In this document: positions 39,516 to 52,584 of the stretch, in pieces
Numbering within the stretch: position 1 is the stretch's first letter
How the letters are laid out: each line of letters opens with the position of its first letter
NCBI GenBank assembly: GCA_036898135.1
Contig: CM072523.1
Span: forward strand, 26,455,462-26,519,461
Source: Oncomelania hupensis
Lineage: Eukaryota; Mollusca; Gastropoda; Littorinimorpha; Pomatiopsidae
Reading direction: 5' to 3'
Length of the DNA stretch: 64,000 nt
Position numbers and translations under genes: made by a program
The notes under the pieces: model-generated
What the model was told of the DNA's origin: nothing
What the model saw: only the letters and a program-made list of their open reading frames with translations
The model's database searches: none

Positions 39516-42500
39516 TATTCATATTAATAATAATAATACTAGTCATAATAAGATAAATCTGCTATATTCTAAATCCTCCTTCTGCAACAAGATACAACCC
39601 TCCCCTTCTCCCCTACCTATCCTCCTCCCCCACCCCCAAAAAGGCTCAAGGCACCAGGAAAGATTAAAAATGGCAGTACTGTATCAAAGTTTACTTAGTT
39701 TTATGATTGATGGTTAAATTAGTCTCTAATTTTGAAATCTAATACAGTAATAGTAATACTCACAGTAGTAACCATAATGTTATCCATCTAAGTACATATA
39801 GAATTTAATTAATTAGTCAAAAGACAACAGTAATCTGGAGAACATGCATATGAACGTGTATAAGAACACTATTATACATTATATATCTGTTGACAAGAAT
39901 AGCTCTGAATTTGTTTTAGACTAGAGTGAAACATTTTTAAAACCAAACTGTGCAGCACATTACTACATGTAATCAACTAACAACTGCACAAACGGCACAC
40001 ATACTGTATAGTGGTAAGAAGATTTTACAATCGCCATCTCAATATTATATTTCTGCACATAGTCCGCAGTATGTGAAAATGGAGTAAAACTATGTATTTA
40101 AGTTTTAACAGCGATGCAAACTTACAGTGACGCTTGATTTTTTGCACAACTTGGAACTCGTCTCCTTGAGGACTAGATGGATTATTGCTGTTCAGAGAAA
40201 GAAAAAAAAATCAAGCCCAGTAAACAACATTAACTTCAAATTCAACGCAAAACACAAAAACGATGAGGATAAATTAAAGATGAGAAAATGTACATAAATT
40301 GTGAGCTTACTGTTAGTGTTAGTGCTATTCTCTAAATCTATTCTTCAGTGTTCAGACTACAGCACATAATATACTGCTTTATTATAGTTTTTAGTCATAG
40401 TGTGTTGTGGCTGAGTGGTCTAAGGCAGGACTAACTTGCCTTGTCCACAGGTCAAAAACTAACGGCACGTGACAGGTGTGGGATCGATCCAACATCTGGG
40501 TGAAGTTATGTTTCGCTGAATATTATTTACTTAGACTCTGGCAACGTTTCGGGGATTTTCTACAGGTACTTTGGTTTGCTCCCCCAGCAAAATTTAAAAA
40601 ACACAACTAGGTTGGGTTTGGGCACTCCACAGGCTACGACTATGCCTTCTCCAGGAGAGGCGGCCCAGAATTTCCCAATACAAAAAGACAATAAAGAGTC
40701 CACCAAACAAAAATTTAAAAATAAAAATGTCCAGAATAAAAAACTAAAAAAGCACTGGGTCCAAATGGCACAACGAGCTACAAGTACAATTTTCTCTTTT
40801 GCTCAGTTCATACGTTCTCTAATCTTGGACTTTCTTTTTCTCGTCGGACTATAAAAAAATTGTCAATCGACCGTTCTCATTCTGTCTTTATATTTCCTTC
40901 TGAATCAGATTTCAAAAGCATGCTAATAATAAGTACTTAGATGTTCAATACTGACTGTTATTTTATGTAGTCCCTTAAAACTGAACTCGTTGCAGAGTTC
41001 AGTTCTAAGTGACTACATAAAATAACAGTCAGCATTGAACATGCATCTAAGTTTTTTACTGTCTCCCTCCTCTTCTGCCTCCTTGCACTGTGCCTGACCA
41101 TCCTGCAAGGCACAGTGCAAGGAGGCAGAAGAAGAGGGAGACAGAAAAAGAGGTGGAAGGACAACATTCGAGAATGGACTGGCTTGACACTGAGCGAAGC
41201 CATGAGGGTTGCTGAGGACAGAGAAAGATGGAGTACGCTGGTTAAACGATCATCTGTGATGCCCCTACGACCTTCAAGTTACGGAATAGGATAAGACAGG
41301 ATAGGATAGAACTAAACTAAAATATTTCTTTTACTTCCTGACATATATATCAATTATCGAGTATCTTATCTTTCAAATTATGTGCAATCTAAACACTTTT
41401 CATGTTCTTTCTAACACATATTCATCACCACTACTAGTACTATTGATTTATAATGTGAAACATCCACATTATCTAGTTATTAGAATGACTTTTGAAAGGC
41501 ATTATTCCATGCAAGATGAGTGTAATCATAAGATCCTTACGTTTCCAGGATGCGCAATGCAAACTGATAATGTGGAACTACAGCGTCTGAAAGAACAATA
41601 GAAAAACACTGATGAAAGTGACAAAGAAAACAAGCTACAAGTGCAGACTAAAATCCTGCAAAAGAAAAAAAGAACTTTTTTGTACAGAAATGGACAAAGT
41701 AAGGTAGTAGAACAACATTAGCAGAACTTAGCTTCATGGAATACTTGCCAACATGCAACTTGCAAGGGTGCCGAAAGCAATTGCCCCATCACCAAATGTG
41801 AGTTTTAAAACAAACTCCTCTCAGGCAACCTAAACTTGCATCTAGATGAATTTTCCCAGCAGGAAACTTATTAAACTTTTAACTGCCAATCAGTCTCTCC
41901 CCCCTTCCCACTACCCTCCATCCCACCCTCCTTCTATTTCTAATCAATGCAGAATCTGACGAATCTCAAAACAATAAAACATTGCACACAAAGTTTTGAA
42001 AAACTGAACAATGTCAATAATGTAGTTCATGAAACAGTGTGTTAATACTTCATTCCCTTTATTATAAAAACCCGTTCGTGATGTAGGCCTACGTAAGGAG
42101 TTTGATACTGTCAAAATGTGGATTAGTCTGCTGTATCATAGCAATACATTCACCGGGAAGATTTGTGGAATGTCAGGACTCTCCTACGAGGAGAGACTGA
42201 AGTCACTGAGGTTACCCAGTTTAGAATATAGGAGAGAGCGTGGTGATTTAATAGAAATTTTTAAAATTGTGCACAAATTGTATGATCCTTTAACCACTTG
42301 TTCTCTTTTAAATTTTAATGATGTTGGTTTAACACGAGGTCACAAATTTAAACTTACTAAAACTTTTAATAATACTCGCAAATTTAACAAGTTTTTTACT
42401 AATAGAGTGGTAACCCCTTGGAATAACCTGACTGCCGAGGCTGTGGATGCTGGATCACTTAATGTGTTCAAGAATAGTCTGGACAAATTATTTAGAGATA

Positions 42501-42830
42501 GCATCTACTCCACCAATTTGGAGGCTAAAAAAAATCTAAATTGGTAGGCACTGATGCCAGGGGGTGGGTCTTGGGACCCTCATTAAGATCAATTATGAGG
42601 GCCAAAGGCTTTTTAGCCTGCATGCCGTATTTGCTATGCTATGCTATGCTTTATGCTATGCTATATGTAACCTAGGCCTACATTTCATACTGAAAGTGAA
42701 ACTGTCCCTGATTCAAGTTCAAGCTAGCACAGTAAATCAAACAGAACAAACCGTCAGAAAATCCTGTAATCTTGGAACACAATCTTTGCAGTATGGCGGT
42801 AGCTGTATTGCCTTCTCCAGAACTAGCCAT
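39271..42830 (-). CDS. TUBGCP3: Gamma-tubulin complex component 3, N-terminal exons only
   Basis: GCP3 is part of the gamma-tubulin ring complex that nucleates microtubules at centrosomes. Four coding exons in transcript order: 42830-42752 (ATG), 41586-41541, 40187-40126 and 39413-39271. All have GT-AG sites and consistent phase, giving residues 1-110. Recognisable stretches are ILQRLCSKITG (~13-23), DEFQVVQKIKRH (~51-62), AARFVELHKQLESQGILRN (~71-89) and WAVLHVLMSLSD, which match the GCP3 N-terminal region. The last exon ends in a donor (GTCAGT below 39271), so the gene continues. The rest, ~800 residues in known GCP3, is absent between here and the ASB gene; it is probably lost at the 500-N join. 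Intron 1 holds a LINE fragment and intron 2 two foldback repeats. Confidence 0.92.
39446..39513. repeat. (AAT)n microsatellite
   Basis: About 22 AAT units in the TUBGCP3 intron next to exon 4. Confidence 0.96.
40405..40680 (+). mobile_element. tRNA(Leu/Ser)-like SINE (family D)
   Basis: Head GTGGCTGAGTGGTCTAAGGC has an A box of the long-variable-arm tRNA type, and GGGATCGATCC near 40481 serves as a weak B box. The 3' boundary is uncertain. In TUBGCP3 intron 3, antisense to the gene. Confidence 0.65.
40934..41050. repeat. Long foldback inverted repeat
   Basis: Arms of about 55 bp (40934-40988 and 40995-41050) with a 6-nt loop (GTTGCA) and few mismatches. It can form a long hairpin in DNA or in the TUBGCP3 pre-mRNA (intron 2). 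Confidence 0.9.
41059..41310 (+). mobile_element. Truncated RTE-like LINE with its own inverted piece
   Basis: The LINE 3' end (about 41103-41310, AGGAT-type tail) is preceded by a ~37-bp inverted copy of part of itself (41059-41095), making a second hairpin to 41144 with a ~12-nt loop. This is expected for a very short 5'-inverted insertion. Confidence 0.85.
42116..42665 (+). mobile_element. 3' end of a CR1/L2-like LINE
   Basis: A 143-codon open stretch carries the C-terminal signature GLSYEERLKSLRLPSLEYRR ... VVTPWNNLTAEAV ... FKNSLDKLF, typical after the RT domain of CR1/L2/Rex-type LINEs. It ends in an (ATGCT)n tail near 42635-42660. 5'-truncated. In TUBGCP3 intron 1. A different family from the RTE-like LINE. 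Confidence 0.85.
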
Positions 42831-43287
42831 TTTCTTGCATTGAAACAGACAGATTTACGAAGCACAATAAAAACATCAATCAAAATACATTTCCTCTCCG
42901 CGCCTGCAGTACAAATTTTTATGCAGAGCTTTTTTGGTACGTTTCCTCTTCCGGTTGTTACGTTTATTTTCGTATTATAGCGCAATGCCTGTTATTCTCA
43001 AGTCTGCAGGCGATTTTGGACGTTTATTTAGTTCAGTGATTTTGGACATACTTCAAAAGCAATGTTGCGCACCCAGATAACACTCATGATTAATTAAAAT
43101 TCAATTTCTTTAATTGCTGCTGAAGGCGTAGAATTCACAAATAAATTGAAATAATTTGAAACAGGGTCAATTTCAGGTTAAGGGGCAAAACTGTGTCTAC
43201 CTTCATGCAGCTATTCCGTTCTTTCGTTATCTCCCTTTCATCAGTGAACCTAATACAGCGGATGGAATAATTTTGGGAAAACTCTTG

Positions 43288-43520
<233 letters not shown>

Positions 43521-44354
43521 ACAATTTTCGGTTTTGGCGCATGTCCAAGCGTATTGCTAGAGCCAAAACTGAAAAATAAACATGATCACGCGAAGATATT
43601 TGTAATTTTGCAATGATAATTGTAATTATCCATTTCCTGATATTTGTAATTATCTCATGACATTTGTAATTATCAGGTTTGGGCGCTAGTAGGTCGTCAT
43701 AGGATGGGATGCACAAAGTGAAGACGGTTTCATTTTATTATTCAAGGACTTGTTGTCGTCATCATTATCGTCGTCGTCGTCGTTGTTGTTGCTTCTTCTG
43801 TCGCTATTGCTACTGCTGATATTTTTGTTGTTGGTGCTACTGCTGTTAATATGTGGATACTGGCTAAATAATGAGCCAATTAGGGCGGCGGGGTATGCTA
43901 AAGGTGCAGCTGGTGACGGTCTGGGATACAGAATCACAGTGCATACTGCTCAGCGAACTGACCTATAGGTGTGAGTCATTACCTGTAAAATGTTCGGTGA
44001 GATAACGCATTTCCTGTTTCAGTCATCTGTCCGCTAAGCCGTTTAGTCGCCATAATTATTCACTTGTCTACTTACCCCCGTTTACTGTCACTTAACAAGG
44101 ACCCAAAGGTTGAAACTATCGGTTATTTTCATTGGTCCACATTCGCGTCAATCATCTCACCTCGACCAATTAGGACATCGGGCAAATGAGACAGACTCCT
44201 CCTACTTTGTTCACTGTGAAGGACTTTTGTGCAACAACAGTGTACATTACACAGGTATTATCAATATGCATACTTGAGAAGCTTGAATGTTCCGGTCCCA
44301 CATTCTTTCCTCGTCCCTGCTACCCACTTCCGTTTTCCAGCCCCAGGGCTGATG

Positions 44355-44470
<116 letters not shown>

Positions 44471-44687
44471 TCTGGACAACTGCTTATTGCCAAAACACAA
44501 AAAACAAAACTGTTCAATGTTAAAGAAGTAAAAAGACTGTATGTAATCGTAATTGCCGTAGATTGTCCATGTCATGTTTTGGGAGATGATCTCTCTCGAT
44601 CTCACTCTTGGCTTCGTCTTTGTTGTATGGGCCATCCCCACCTTGCCGAAAGGGCTGATAGTCTTAAGGCAATAAATGGTCAAATGT

Positions 44688-44691
<4 letters not shown>

Positions 44692-44780
<89 letters not shown>
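44692..44780. repeat. (TC)n microsatellite
   Basis: Second TC array, uninterrupted over about 89 bp. Confidence 0.97.
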
Positions 44781-44784
<4 letters not shown>

Positions 44785-44923
44785 TCTCTTTCTCTTTTCA
44801 TGCATGTTGAGATATTAGAAGGTACTAGTCCTACCTTGTTCTGTATCCCCCCTCTTCTCTACTCTATCTCTTCCCAACTATCTTCCATTTCCAGCCCCAA
44901 GCGACCCCCCCCCCTCCTCCCCC

Positions 44924-44924
44924 A

Positions 44925-45005
<81 letters not shown>
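44924..45005. repeat. (TC)n microsatellite
   Basis: Third TC array, preceded by C-rich sequence. Confidence 0.97.
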
Positions 45006-45007
<2 letters not shown>

Positions 45008-47193
45008 CTGAGATAATAAACCTCCAGGCGGTATTTAACCAACCGTTAGTGAACCGAACCTTCACGTCACCTATAAGCACAAAGTGTCCGGAGACACATA
45101 ATCTAGCAAACGAAACGAACCGACCCTTCCCAGTCTGGCCTTCCCCCTCTTCTCCCTATTCCACCGTTTATTAGGCTATTCGGAATAATTTTTCGTGTGG
45201 CTAACTTAACTTCATTCACACAATCACCACGCAAGGGAGAGCACTCGGTATTGGAAGCAGCCGACACCGCCGCCATTCAGTCGTAGGCGATAGGCAATGC
45301 CGCACGGTCATGATTGGACAGAGGGGCAGACTGCAAGACACACCTGTTTCCTCGCCCTCTCTCCATTCATTCAATTCACACAGACCGTTTCGACAACAGC
45401 TCATTTAATGAATCGCCGTGTTGGGGGGTGCTTGGTAGGTGTTGAAGCAAGCATGTCCCGCTATAGACAGTTGTATTACGTTTGAACGGTACTGACAGCA
45501 GAACGTGAAAACGGTTTATAGTAGGCAGTCGTGGTTTTACCTGCTGAACTTTGTTGAATGTTTGGATGTTATCGACTCGAGCTACCTGAACTGTTGAAGT
45601 TTAGATGATATCGATCACTCAGTAAGTCACTAATAATATAATTATGAGTAATAGTGCAATCAGTACTTCTACTGAGACAGGTCGCTCATTGCGTGCAATC
45701 TGATCATTTGGATATTATAGTTAGCGACCCGCAAAAATTAATTGTTTTCTGGCCTGCTTAAGTTGCTTACCTCTTCTGGGTCGAATATTTCGTAGTTTTC
45801 ATACATTCTCACTAAAGTACCATAATATTTATGCTCGTGACCAATCTGTTAATTTTCAGCAGTTTTTTTTAATCCACGAAATTCAAAACGGAGTCATCCG
45901 TTGTTATTGAAACTGATATGCAGTGTTCTCCGAAAACCCATAACTAATTTTAGGAAAGCAACCATGAGTCTGAATTGCTTAAACTAGTGAATATATTTTA
46001 AGCGAGTTATTTTTTTTCTTCTTCCGCTTGAGTGACAAATATGTTCAAAAGAGTGTGTTTTGTAGCTCGTCTGTTCTGACTTAATTCTCACAATTCTCAA
46101 AATTACGATTGAGATGTTTATTGCTTTGTCATCAGACACGGTTACTTTCTGCATGACAATGGAGTATACCTAATACAGTCTACATACCACGCGTGATCAG
46201 CTGTGCCCAAGCTTTCGCCGTCAAATAAAGCATACAATGAGTTACAAAATGGTGAACCCATTGAAGCATACAAGCAGGAAATAAAACGGTGTTTTACTTG
46301 AGTTCACCCCCCTTTGTAACGTGTTTTTCACAATAGCGAGTGAGGAGATAGGAGAAAAAAACTTGTGTTATTCACTTATTGCGCCTGTTTTGTGCGTGTT
46401 GTAAATGTCATGCCTTTGCTACAAAAAAACAACCATTTTCCCCTGACAGATTTCTTTTAACCAAAGAATCTGCAAACTTATTCGTACACTTTCTTCTCAT
46501 GCAGCTGTTTAGCGCCAGTAGGCCTATCTTGGAATACAAAAGGAAGCTTTATCATTGTAGCCGACGTACGTCTGTATGAAAAGTTAAAGCCCAAAAGACC
46601 AGGTATACATTTCCTTAATTACTTTTGTGGACATCAGGTTTATAAAAGTTGTGACGCAGTCAATCAACCAACACACTTTGCATGTTCTTCGTTGTCTTCA
46701 TCAACTGTTTGGCGAGGATTAAGTTTCCTCTCTTCTTTTTTTCCCCCCGACAAGGCCAGGAAAGACAAATGTGATTAAGATTGAATGACACCTTGATTTT
46801 AGGCGAGCAATCCACAAATCAGTTACAAAAAAAAGTTTATGAACAAAGGAAAATAATCGAGCAGCAGGACCTAGCCTACCAGAAGTTGGAGACTAGAATT
46901 AGCCAACGCAATTAGCCTAAATTGTGCACACCTTCATTGAGAGGAACGCGGAAAGGTTGATGGACAGGGGGGAAATATTCGAACTCAGCTTCGATCAGCA
47001 GGGAATATCAGAAAAAAAAAAAAACTGGGAAATTTAGTTCGTAAACACACATGGAAATTGTGCAAATCTTAAGTGGAGCAACGTCCCATTCATGCAGCTT
47101 TGTTTCCATTCTGGAGAAGAGAGAGAAAACCCAGAAGTAAAAGAAACAGAGTATTACCTCTTGAAATCATCAGTTACATGTAGAACTGTTGCC
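45006..47193. promoter_or_regulatory. Candidate upstream region of the 47194 gene
   Basis: Mostly unique sequence between the TC arrays and a probable first coding exon. No repeat family or coding exon was recognised. It probably contains the promoter and 5' UTR of that gene, but no specific element can be pointed to. Confidence 0.3.
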
Positions 47194-47262
47194 ATGGCTA
47201 CCCCTGCCAAAGCGTACACCACCTACACCACGTGGCCGCGTTCTGCGAGGATCCTAGTGCCG
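47194..47262 (+). CDS. Probable first coding exon of an unidentified gene
   Basis: An ATG in excellent Kozak context (GCCATGG) opens 23 codons (MATPAKAYTTYTTW...). They end at CCG followed by a textbook donor GTAAGTG at 47263. Phase is 0 at the junction. Base composition is clearly more GC-rich than the flanks. No continuation exon was found in the remaining 16.7 kb of the plus strand, so the first intron would be long. The peptide is too short for me to name a family. The reading frame stays open upstream to 47092, so the true start could be earlier. Confidence 0.5.
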
Positions 47263-47654
47263 GTAAGTGTTGATATTTCTTTCACCTGTATAATTCCATT
47301 GCCATTTGCAAGTATTAACAGTGTCTTTTGCCAATTGCATCGATGTTTCCATGCCAGTAAAGTTTATTTCACCCCACCCTTCATCCCTCTATATATATGA
47401 TGTTCAGTTGATCCACAAACGCATTAATCAAGAACAATGGCCCCTCGGCAAGAATTTTATCGCTATCGGGGATCTACACAATTCTTGCCGAGGGACTACC
47501 GGGGATCCACACAATTCTTGTCGAAGGTCCATTCTTCTTGGCTAGCAAGTTTGCCAAGAGATGACTATGTTCCGCCAAAGATGGTGTCTTTTTACACCGA
47601 TGCTTTGCGTGTTCTTCGTTTTACACTGTACCTGTACACGTCGGTAGTGTGACT

Positions 47655-47860
47655 TATTTTATTTATTTGTTCTTAATTAGCGCTTTTTGCGACTCAAGGC
47701 GCTGGCTGATTCAGGATAATTATAACTCAAGCCGCTCAAAACGCGCACTTGTAGCCTTTTGGGCGCATCGCGTGACGGCCAAACAACTGCATGAGCGCAA
47801 TCCTGGGCGACCAGGTGTGGGGAAGAAGGTGGAGGGACCTAGTATAGCACTTGCTGGGCT
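47655..47860 (+). mobile_element. SINE-like 'AGCGC' repeat (family E)
   Basis: TTAGCGCTTTTTGCGACTC and AAGGCGCTGGCTGATTC resemble the repeat at 26205; boundaries are uncertain. Confidence 0.5.
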
Positions 47861-47890
47861 TAAGGGATTTTGGACGATATATTATTATAA

Positions 47891-48004
<114 letters not shown>

Positions 48005-48315
48005 TATTTGCCAATATGCTTTCCAGCGCACAGACTTTATAAAAATCCCGACGCTCGTGTCCTAGGCGAGTGAGCGCAAGAAACATTAAATCGCCCGAAA
48101 GCACTAGCCTTATTCCACACACCTCCCAATCCCCCCCCTCCCCCCTTCGGTTATTCAGGATTGCTCAGTTGTCAAGGGGATTAGACGATGCGCATAAAGA
48201 AGCTAGTCGCGCTCTGGGCCGCTTAAGTTACGTTGTTGTTGCCTTCAGTCAGCGCCTTTGGTAGCTCTTGAGCTGGACAAGCGCTATTTAAGAACAGTTC
48301 ACATATATATATAGC

Positions 48316-48590
48316 TGGGGCCGGTTAGCTCAGTTGGTAAGAGCGTCTTGCTAGTAACCGAAAGGTCGCTGGTTCGAATCCCGGATTGGTCAACGTGTGA
48401 TCATATTATTTTCCCCTTTACCAACAACTGGCCCGCTGGTGTCAGTATAAATCGGTCCAGTAGTCACCTATATGCGAAAGTGTCGTGTGACTATAATCTA
48501 CAAACAACATATAGCGCTAAAAGAAAAGTGGTGGTTCACCCGTCCCCTATACGCTTAATGTGTCCGGGGACGTAAATTTTACTCACACAA
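48316..48590 (+). mobile_element. tRNA-derived SINE (family B), plus copy
   Basis: tRNA-like head with A box TTAGCTCAGTTGG and B box GGTTCGAATCC; then body motifs CTGGCCCGCTGG and CAGTATAAATCGGTCC. The tail includes GTCCGGGGACGTAAAT, also seen near 12130. The head cannot form a good anticodon stem and lacks a proper acceptor, so it is not a working tRNA gene. An inverted partner lies at 50606-50817. Confidence 0.88.
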
Positions 48591-50605
48591 TATAGCGCTT
48601 TCCAAGATCAAGATATATATATATATATATAAAGATATATAGATATATTATATGGAAGTGTGTGCTTATAGGAAGGCGGGCTTTATAATATCTTTGATTG
48701 TTTTCTGTAATTTATAATTTTAAAAAAAAGCCAATTCTTATATCCTTTATATTTATTCCGGTTTTGAATGCGTAGATGGTAGGCCCTACATGTAGAAGCG
48801 CAGTGTTTATAAATACCGCCATATCCGTGTCAGCCTTATAAAATTAATCATGCTTTCTCGAAGTTTAACCATTTTTTACGAACGTTTTATAGGTGAATAG
48901 ATCTCCCTCAAAGGATTACACGGAGGAGGTGTGCCAAATTCTTACGACGTCTCTATTATTAAACTTCCATTAGCGGCGGTTTCTCGCCCTCTACCCCTAC
49001 CCAACCTCTCCCTCTGATATAACTTCCCTTCTCCTCCTTCTCCCTCTCCACTCCCGACCAAAAAAAATGCTTTACTTAAAAAAATAAAAAATAAAAATTA
49101 AACAAAATTAAAAAGAATATGTAAAGATTTTTTTTAATGATTTAGCGCGCTTGTTGATTAGTATTGTTTTTGGTTGAACTTGTAACAACACGTACATGTA
49201 TGTACATCTTGCTCTGTTTGGACTAGAGAAAACTCAAGTTTGAATGGCGTCTACGTACCCAGCCACCCGTTTATAGCTGTCATTAATGTGTCCAAAGCAC
49301 TCGTTATTACACATTCTTTCCCAGAACCTCCCCGAAACCTAATCCCTTCAGACCACCATGATGATTGAAGGCATGAATAGACATTCGTTAACCACTTTAT
49401 ATACATTAACCACACACAAGACACGTTAATCTGACATTTTTCTCAGGTCCTATATACATACATCGCATGCCCTTGGCTCATGAATGCAACAGTCACTGTG
49501 GCTTTAGACTTTCCACTGTTAATAAAATAGGTTGTAGGGGCATCATTAGGTTTCAAACATGTTTCCTAAGAGCGGCTATAATATTTGCCTCTATAGGGCC
49601 TATATATATATATATACCGATATAAGTAGCACATTTTGTCGATTAAGTGTTTCTGCCGTTTAGAATAACCTTGTCGTTCGGCTGCGCCAAGGTTTCTAGC
49701 AACTTTATCTGTAAAACGTTAGTCGAGTCGTTCAGTATTCAATGACAATCTGAAATAAAATGGCACGGAGTATATTATTGTAGAATGGAAAATTGTGGTA
49801 TATGAGAGTCGCTCTATGCAGCGGATTAAATTGTAGTATGCGGTGGATGATCGAACCTCTGGCATTAAAATATAGTCTAAAAACTCAGTTGCACAATTGT
49901 GTAAGTGTGTGTGTGTGTGTTGTATAGGTGTGTGTGGGTGTGTGTGTGTGCGTGCGTGTGTTAAAGGACAAAAGGTTGTTCGCTGTCAACGACTTACTAA
50001 ACAAAGAAAAAAAAAGAACTTTGAAGGGTCAATCTGTACTGAGATATTTTTTTAATTGCTGAGGAGAAATAAAAATTAAGTTGTCATATGCAGCAATAAC
50101 CTTGCTTCTTTCTCTGCCTTAGGAAAATTCTAAAATTTCAAAATTAATATAGCCTGCAATTAACGCGCTCGATAGCATCCGCATTATTACAAAAAGGGTA
50201 TCTACATTGACTACAGGCGACAAAGTTTCAAAAATTAAGTTAAAAACGAATGGTAACTAATTAAACTAATGAAATGACTTTACATTAAATTAAAATTACC
50301 TTATTAAATTAAGTAAAATTAATTTAATCCTTTTTTTTCCTTACTTTAATACTATCTAATTGACAAGCTGCCGAACACAGAGTGCGTAATTAAGGATTGC
50401 GCTAGTTAAGCATGTATGCAAGATTTCCTATTCACGCCACTCCTTAAATCTTGTCTATTGACACTTCACGCCTTTTTTTGTGAATGAACTCGCTCTCAGA
50501 CCCCGTGAGAAAGAGCGCAGGACAGGTTGGGCGAGCGTGTTCATGCATGTCTTGGGAAAACGTTTACGCGCGCATAATTTCATTAACTTATTTGTTTGTA
50601 TGTTT
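48591..50605. other. Intergenic or intronic, no gene seen
   Basis: AT-rich sequence with short AT and GT microsatellites (about 48612, 49600 and 49905). No exon-like segment or known repeat recognised. Confidence 0.55.
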
Positions 50606-50817
50606 GTTTGTATGTAGATTATAGTCACACGACACTTTCGCATATAGGTGACTACTGGACCGATTTATACTGACACCAGCGGGCCAGTCAGTATAAATCG
50701 GTCCAGTTGTTGGTAAAGGGGAAAATAATATGATCACACATTGACCAATCCGGGATTCGAACCAGCGACCTTTCGGTTACTAGCAAGACGCTCTTACCAA
50801 CTGAGCTACCCGGCCCC
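50606..50817 (-). mobile_element. tRNA-derived SINE (family B), minus copy with internal hairpin
   Basis: Inverse orientation to 48316. It differs by an extra piece that makes an 18-bp perfect inverted repeat (50656-50673 and 50688-50705, 14-nt loop) around the CTGGCCCGCTGG core. Confidence 0.88.
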
Positions 50818-50913
50818 ACTTAACTTATTTCACTTAAGGTCTACTCATATAGTCTAAATCTAGCGAGTTGAGGACCCCCTCTCCCCACGCTTCCACCCCC
50901 TCCCTTGCCCCCA

Positions 50914-50978
<65 letters not shown>

Positions 50979-50983
50979 TAATA

Positions 50984-51040
<57 letters not shown>

Positions 51041-51110
51041 TAATAATAATAATAATAAATAAATAAATAAATAAATTAATAAATTAATAAATTAAATTAA
51101 ATTAAATGGG
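50914..51110. repeat. (AAT)n / (AAAT)n microsatellite
   Basis: Long AAT array with a few variants, grading into AAAT and AAATT units. Confidence 0.95.
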
Positions 51111-51151
51111 CGTACAAATGAAGACATACGTATGTAGTAATTAGGCCTATA

Positions 51152-51325
51152 GTGTAGCCAGGTACCAAAGTTGATAGAGTCCGGCTTTCCTATGCCGAAG
51201 GTCGCGGGCTCGAATCCCGCTTGGGACGAACTTACGTGACTGAGGTATGAGACTGTTCAGGACACCGAGGGTTTTCTCCGGGTATTCCGGTTTCCTCCCT
51301 CACTCACTCCCTTCAATAATGGTAT
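51152..51325 (+). mobile_element. tRNA-derived SINE with conserved central domain (family A)
   Basis: tRNA-like head with B box GGCTCGAATCCCG, then the core GGGTTTTCTCCGGG...CCGGTTTCCTCCCTC. Same family as 5766-5925. Confidence 0.82.
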
Positions 51326-51416
51326 TAAAAATTGAGTTACCTTCCTTCTTCTGTAATAGCGATCTCGTCAGATCGCCGCTCTTTGAGTTCGATAGAAAAA
51401 GTGCGTGATAGCATCC

Positions 51417-51564
<148 letters not shown>

Positions 51565-51758
51565 AATTATTGTATTATCTCTGATATTTTATTTATAGAC
51601 CATGGCATTGTCCTTGTCGTGCTTCATGTTTATGTCATTTTTCCCCCCACATATCAAATTTGTGTGTGTAACAATAGGAACAACAAATCATCTTGTATAT
51701 GTTTTCAATTCAGTATTCACTAGCTTCATTAATTTATGATTTCTTCACGCATATTAAC

Positions 51759-52460
51759 CCGTTGGGGTCATGAGCAATCTTGCCACTGTAGATTGTTCTA
51801 ACCTATAATAAAGGGAAAAGTGAAAGCCCCAGTTGAAAACCTGTCTTTCCTTTATAGGCATGACCGATTCACTGCGGTAACAGTACCCCCGTTGGAGTGC
51901 CGGGGGTTTCAGTATAAATAGTATCCCCACTTTCTGGAAATTTAGTGCTTTAAATTCCCACTGTCGCTGTCTTCCTCATTTGCTCTTTCCCATTCCTGCT
52001 CTGTCCTATCACTCTGCTATACTATCTTCTTTTCGCTAGATCAATGACCTACCTTTTTTCTTGAAAACTCTTCCTGGACAAGACTCCTTGTTTGTGTATG
52101 AGGTCTATTGGATCAGCTTGGGAGTATTGGACGCTTTCTGCCGGGTGGTCACTAGGGCTTCCTATGATGTTATTATTTAGCAATATAGGCATTTTATATG
52201 TATGTGTTTTGTTGATAATTTATAATGATGTTTGTATTCTATTTTGTTTTTGTAACCGGGGGTTCGATTAGTTGGGGTAAAGCCTCAGCCGTCCCCTGCG
52301 TGGGATGTCTTTATTGTAAAGTGACTGGCCGGTGGAGGGCATTCAGTTTTCCCATTAGGGTTGTTTCAGCAGATCTTTTATGCGGATCGGGGGTTGTCCG
52401 GTCCTGATTTGGCTCGGAAGAGTCCGCTGGACCTAAAGCAACAATCAATCAATCAATCAA
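51759..52460 (+). mobile_element. Full-length 701-bp-family retroposon
   Basis: 702 bp starting CCGTTGGGGTCATGAGC and ending in the family 3' end plus (CAAT)n. The 14-bp target duplication TCACGCATATTAAC is at 51745-51758 and 52461-52474. The internal start motif and TATAAATAG are present near 51885-51920. Confidence 0.95.
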
Positions 52461-52584
52461 TCACGCATATTAACATTTCTATACCACACTCCCATTCTCG
52501 CACCTAAACGTACAAACATAATATATGAAGTTTCTGTAAGCAGGTCGTACAATAGATTTTGAAGTGAAGGTGGACTGCTTGGTT

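Noticed and set aside
42737..42985. 82-codon minus-strand ORF
   Set aside because: Overlaps TUBGCP3 exon 1 in another frame; the ATG at 42830 with the donor at 42751 explains the sequence.
48316..48390. Apparent tRNA gene
   Set aside because: A and B boxes are good but the anticodon stem does not pair and a SINE body follows; the same unit recurs at 50606.
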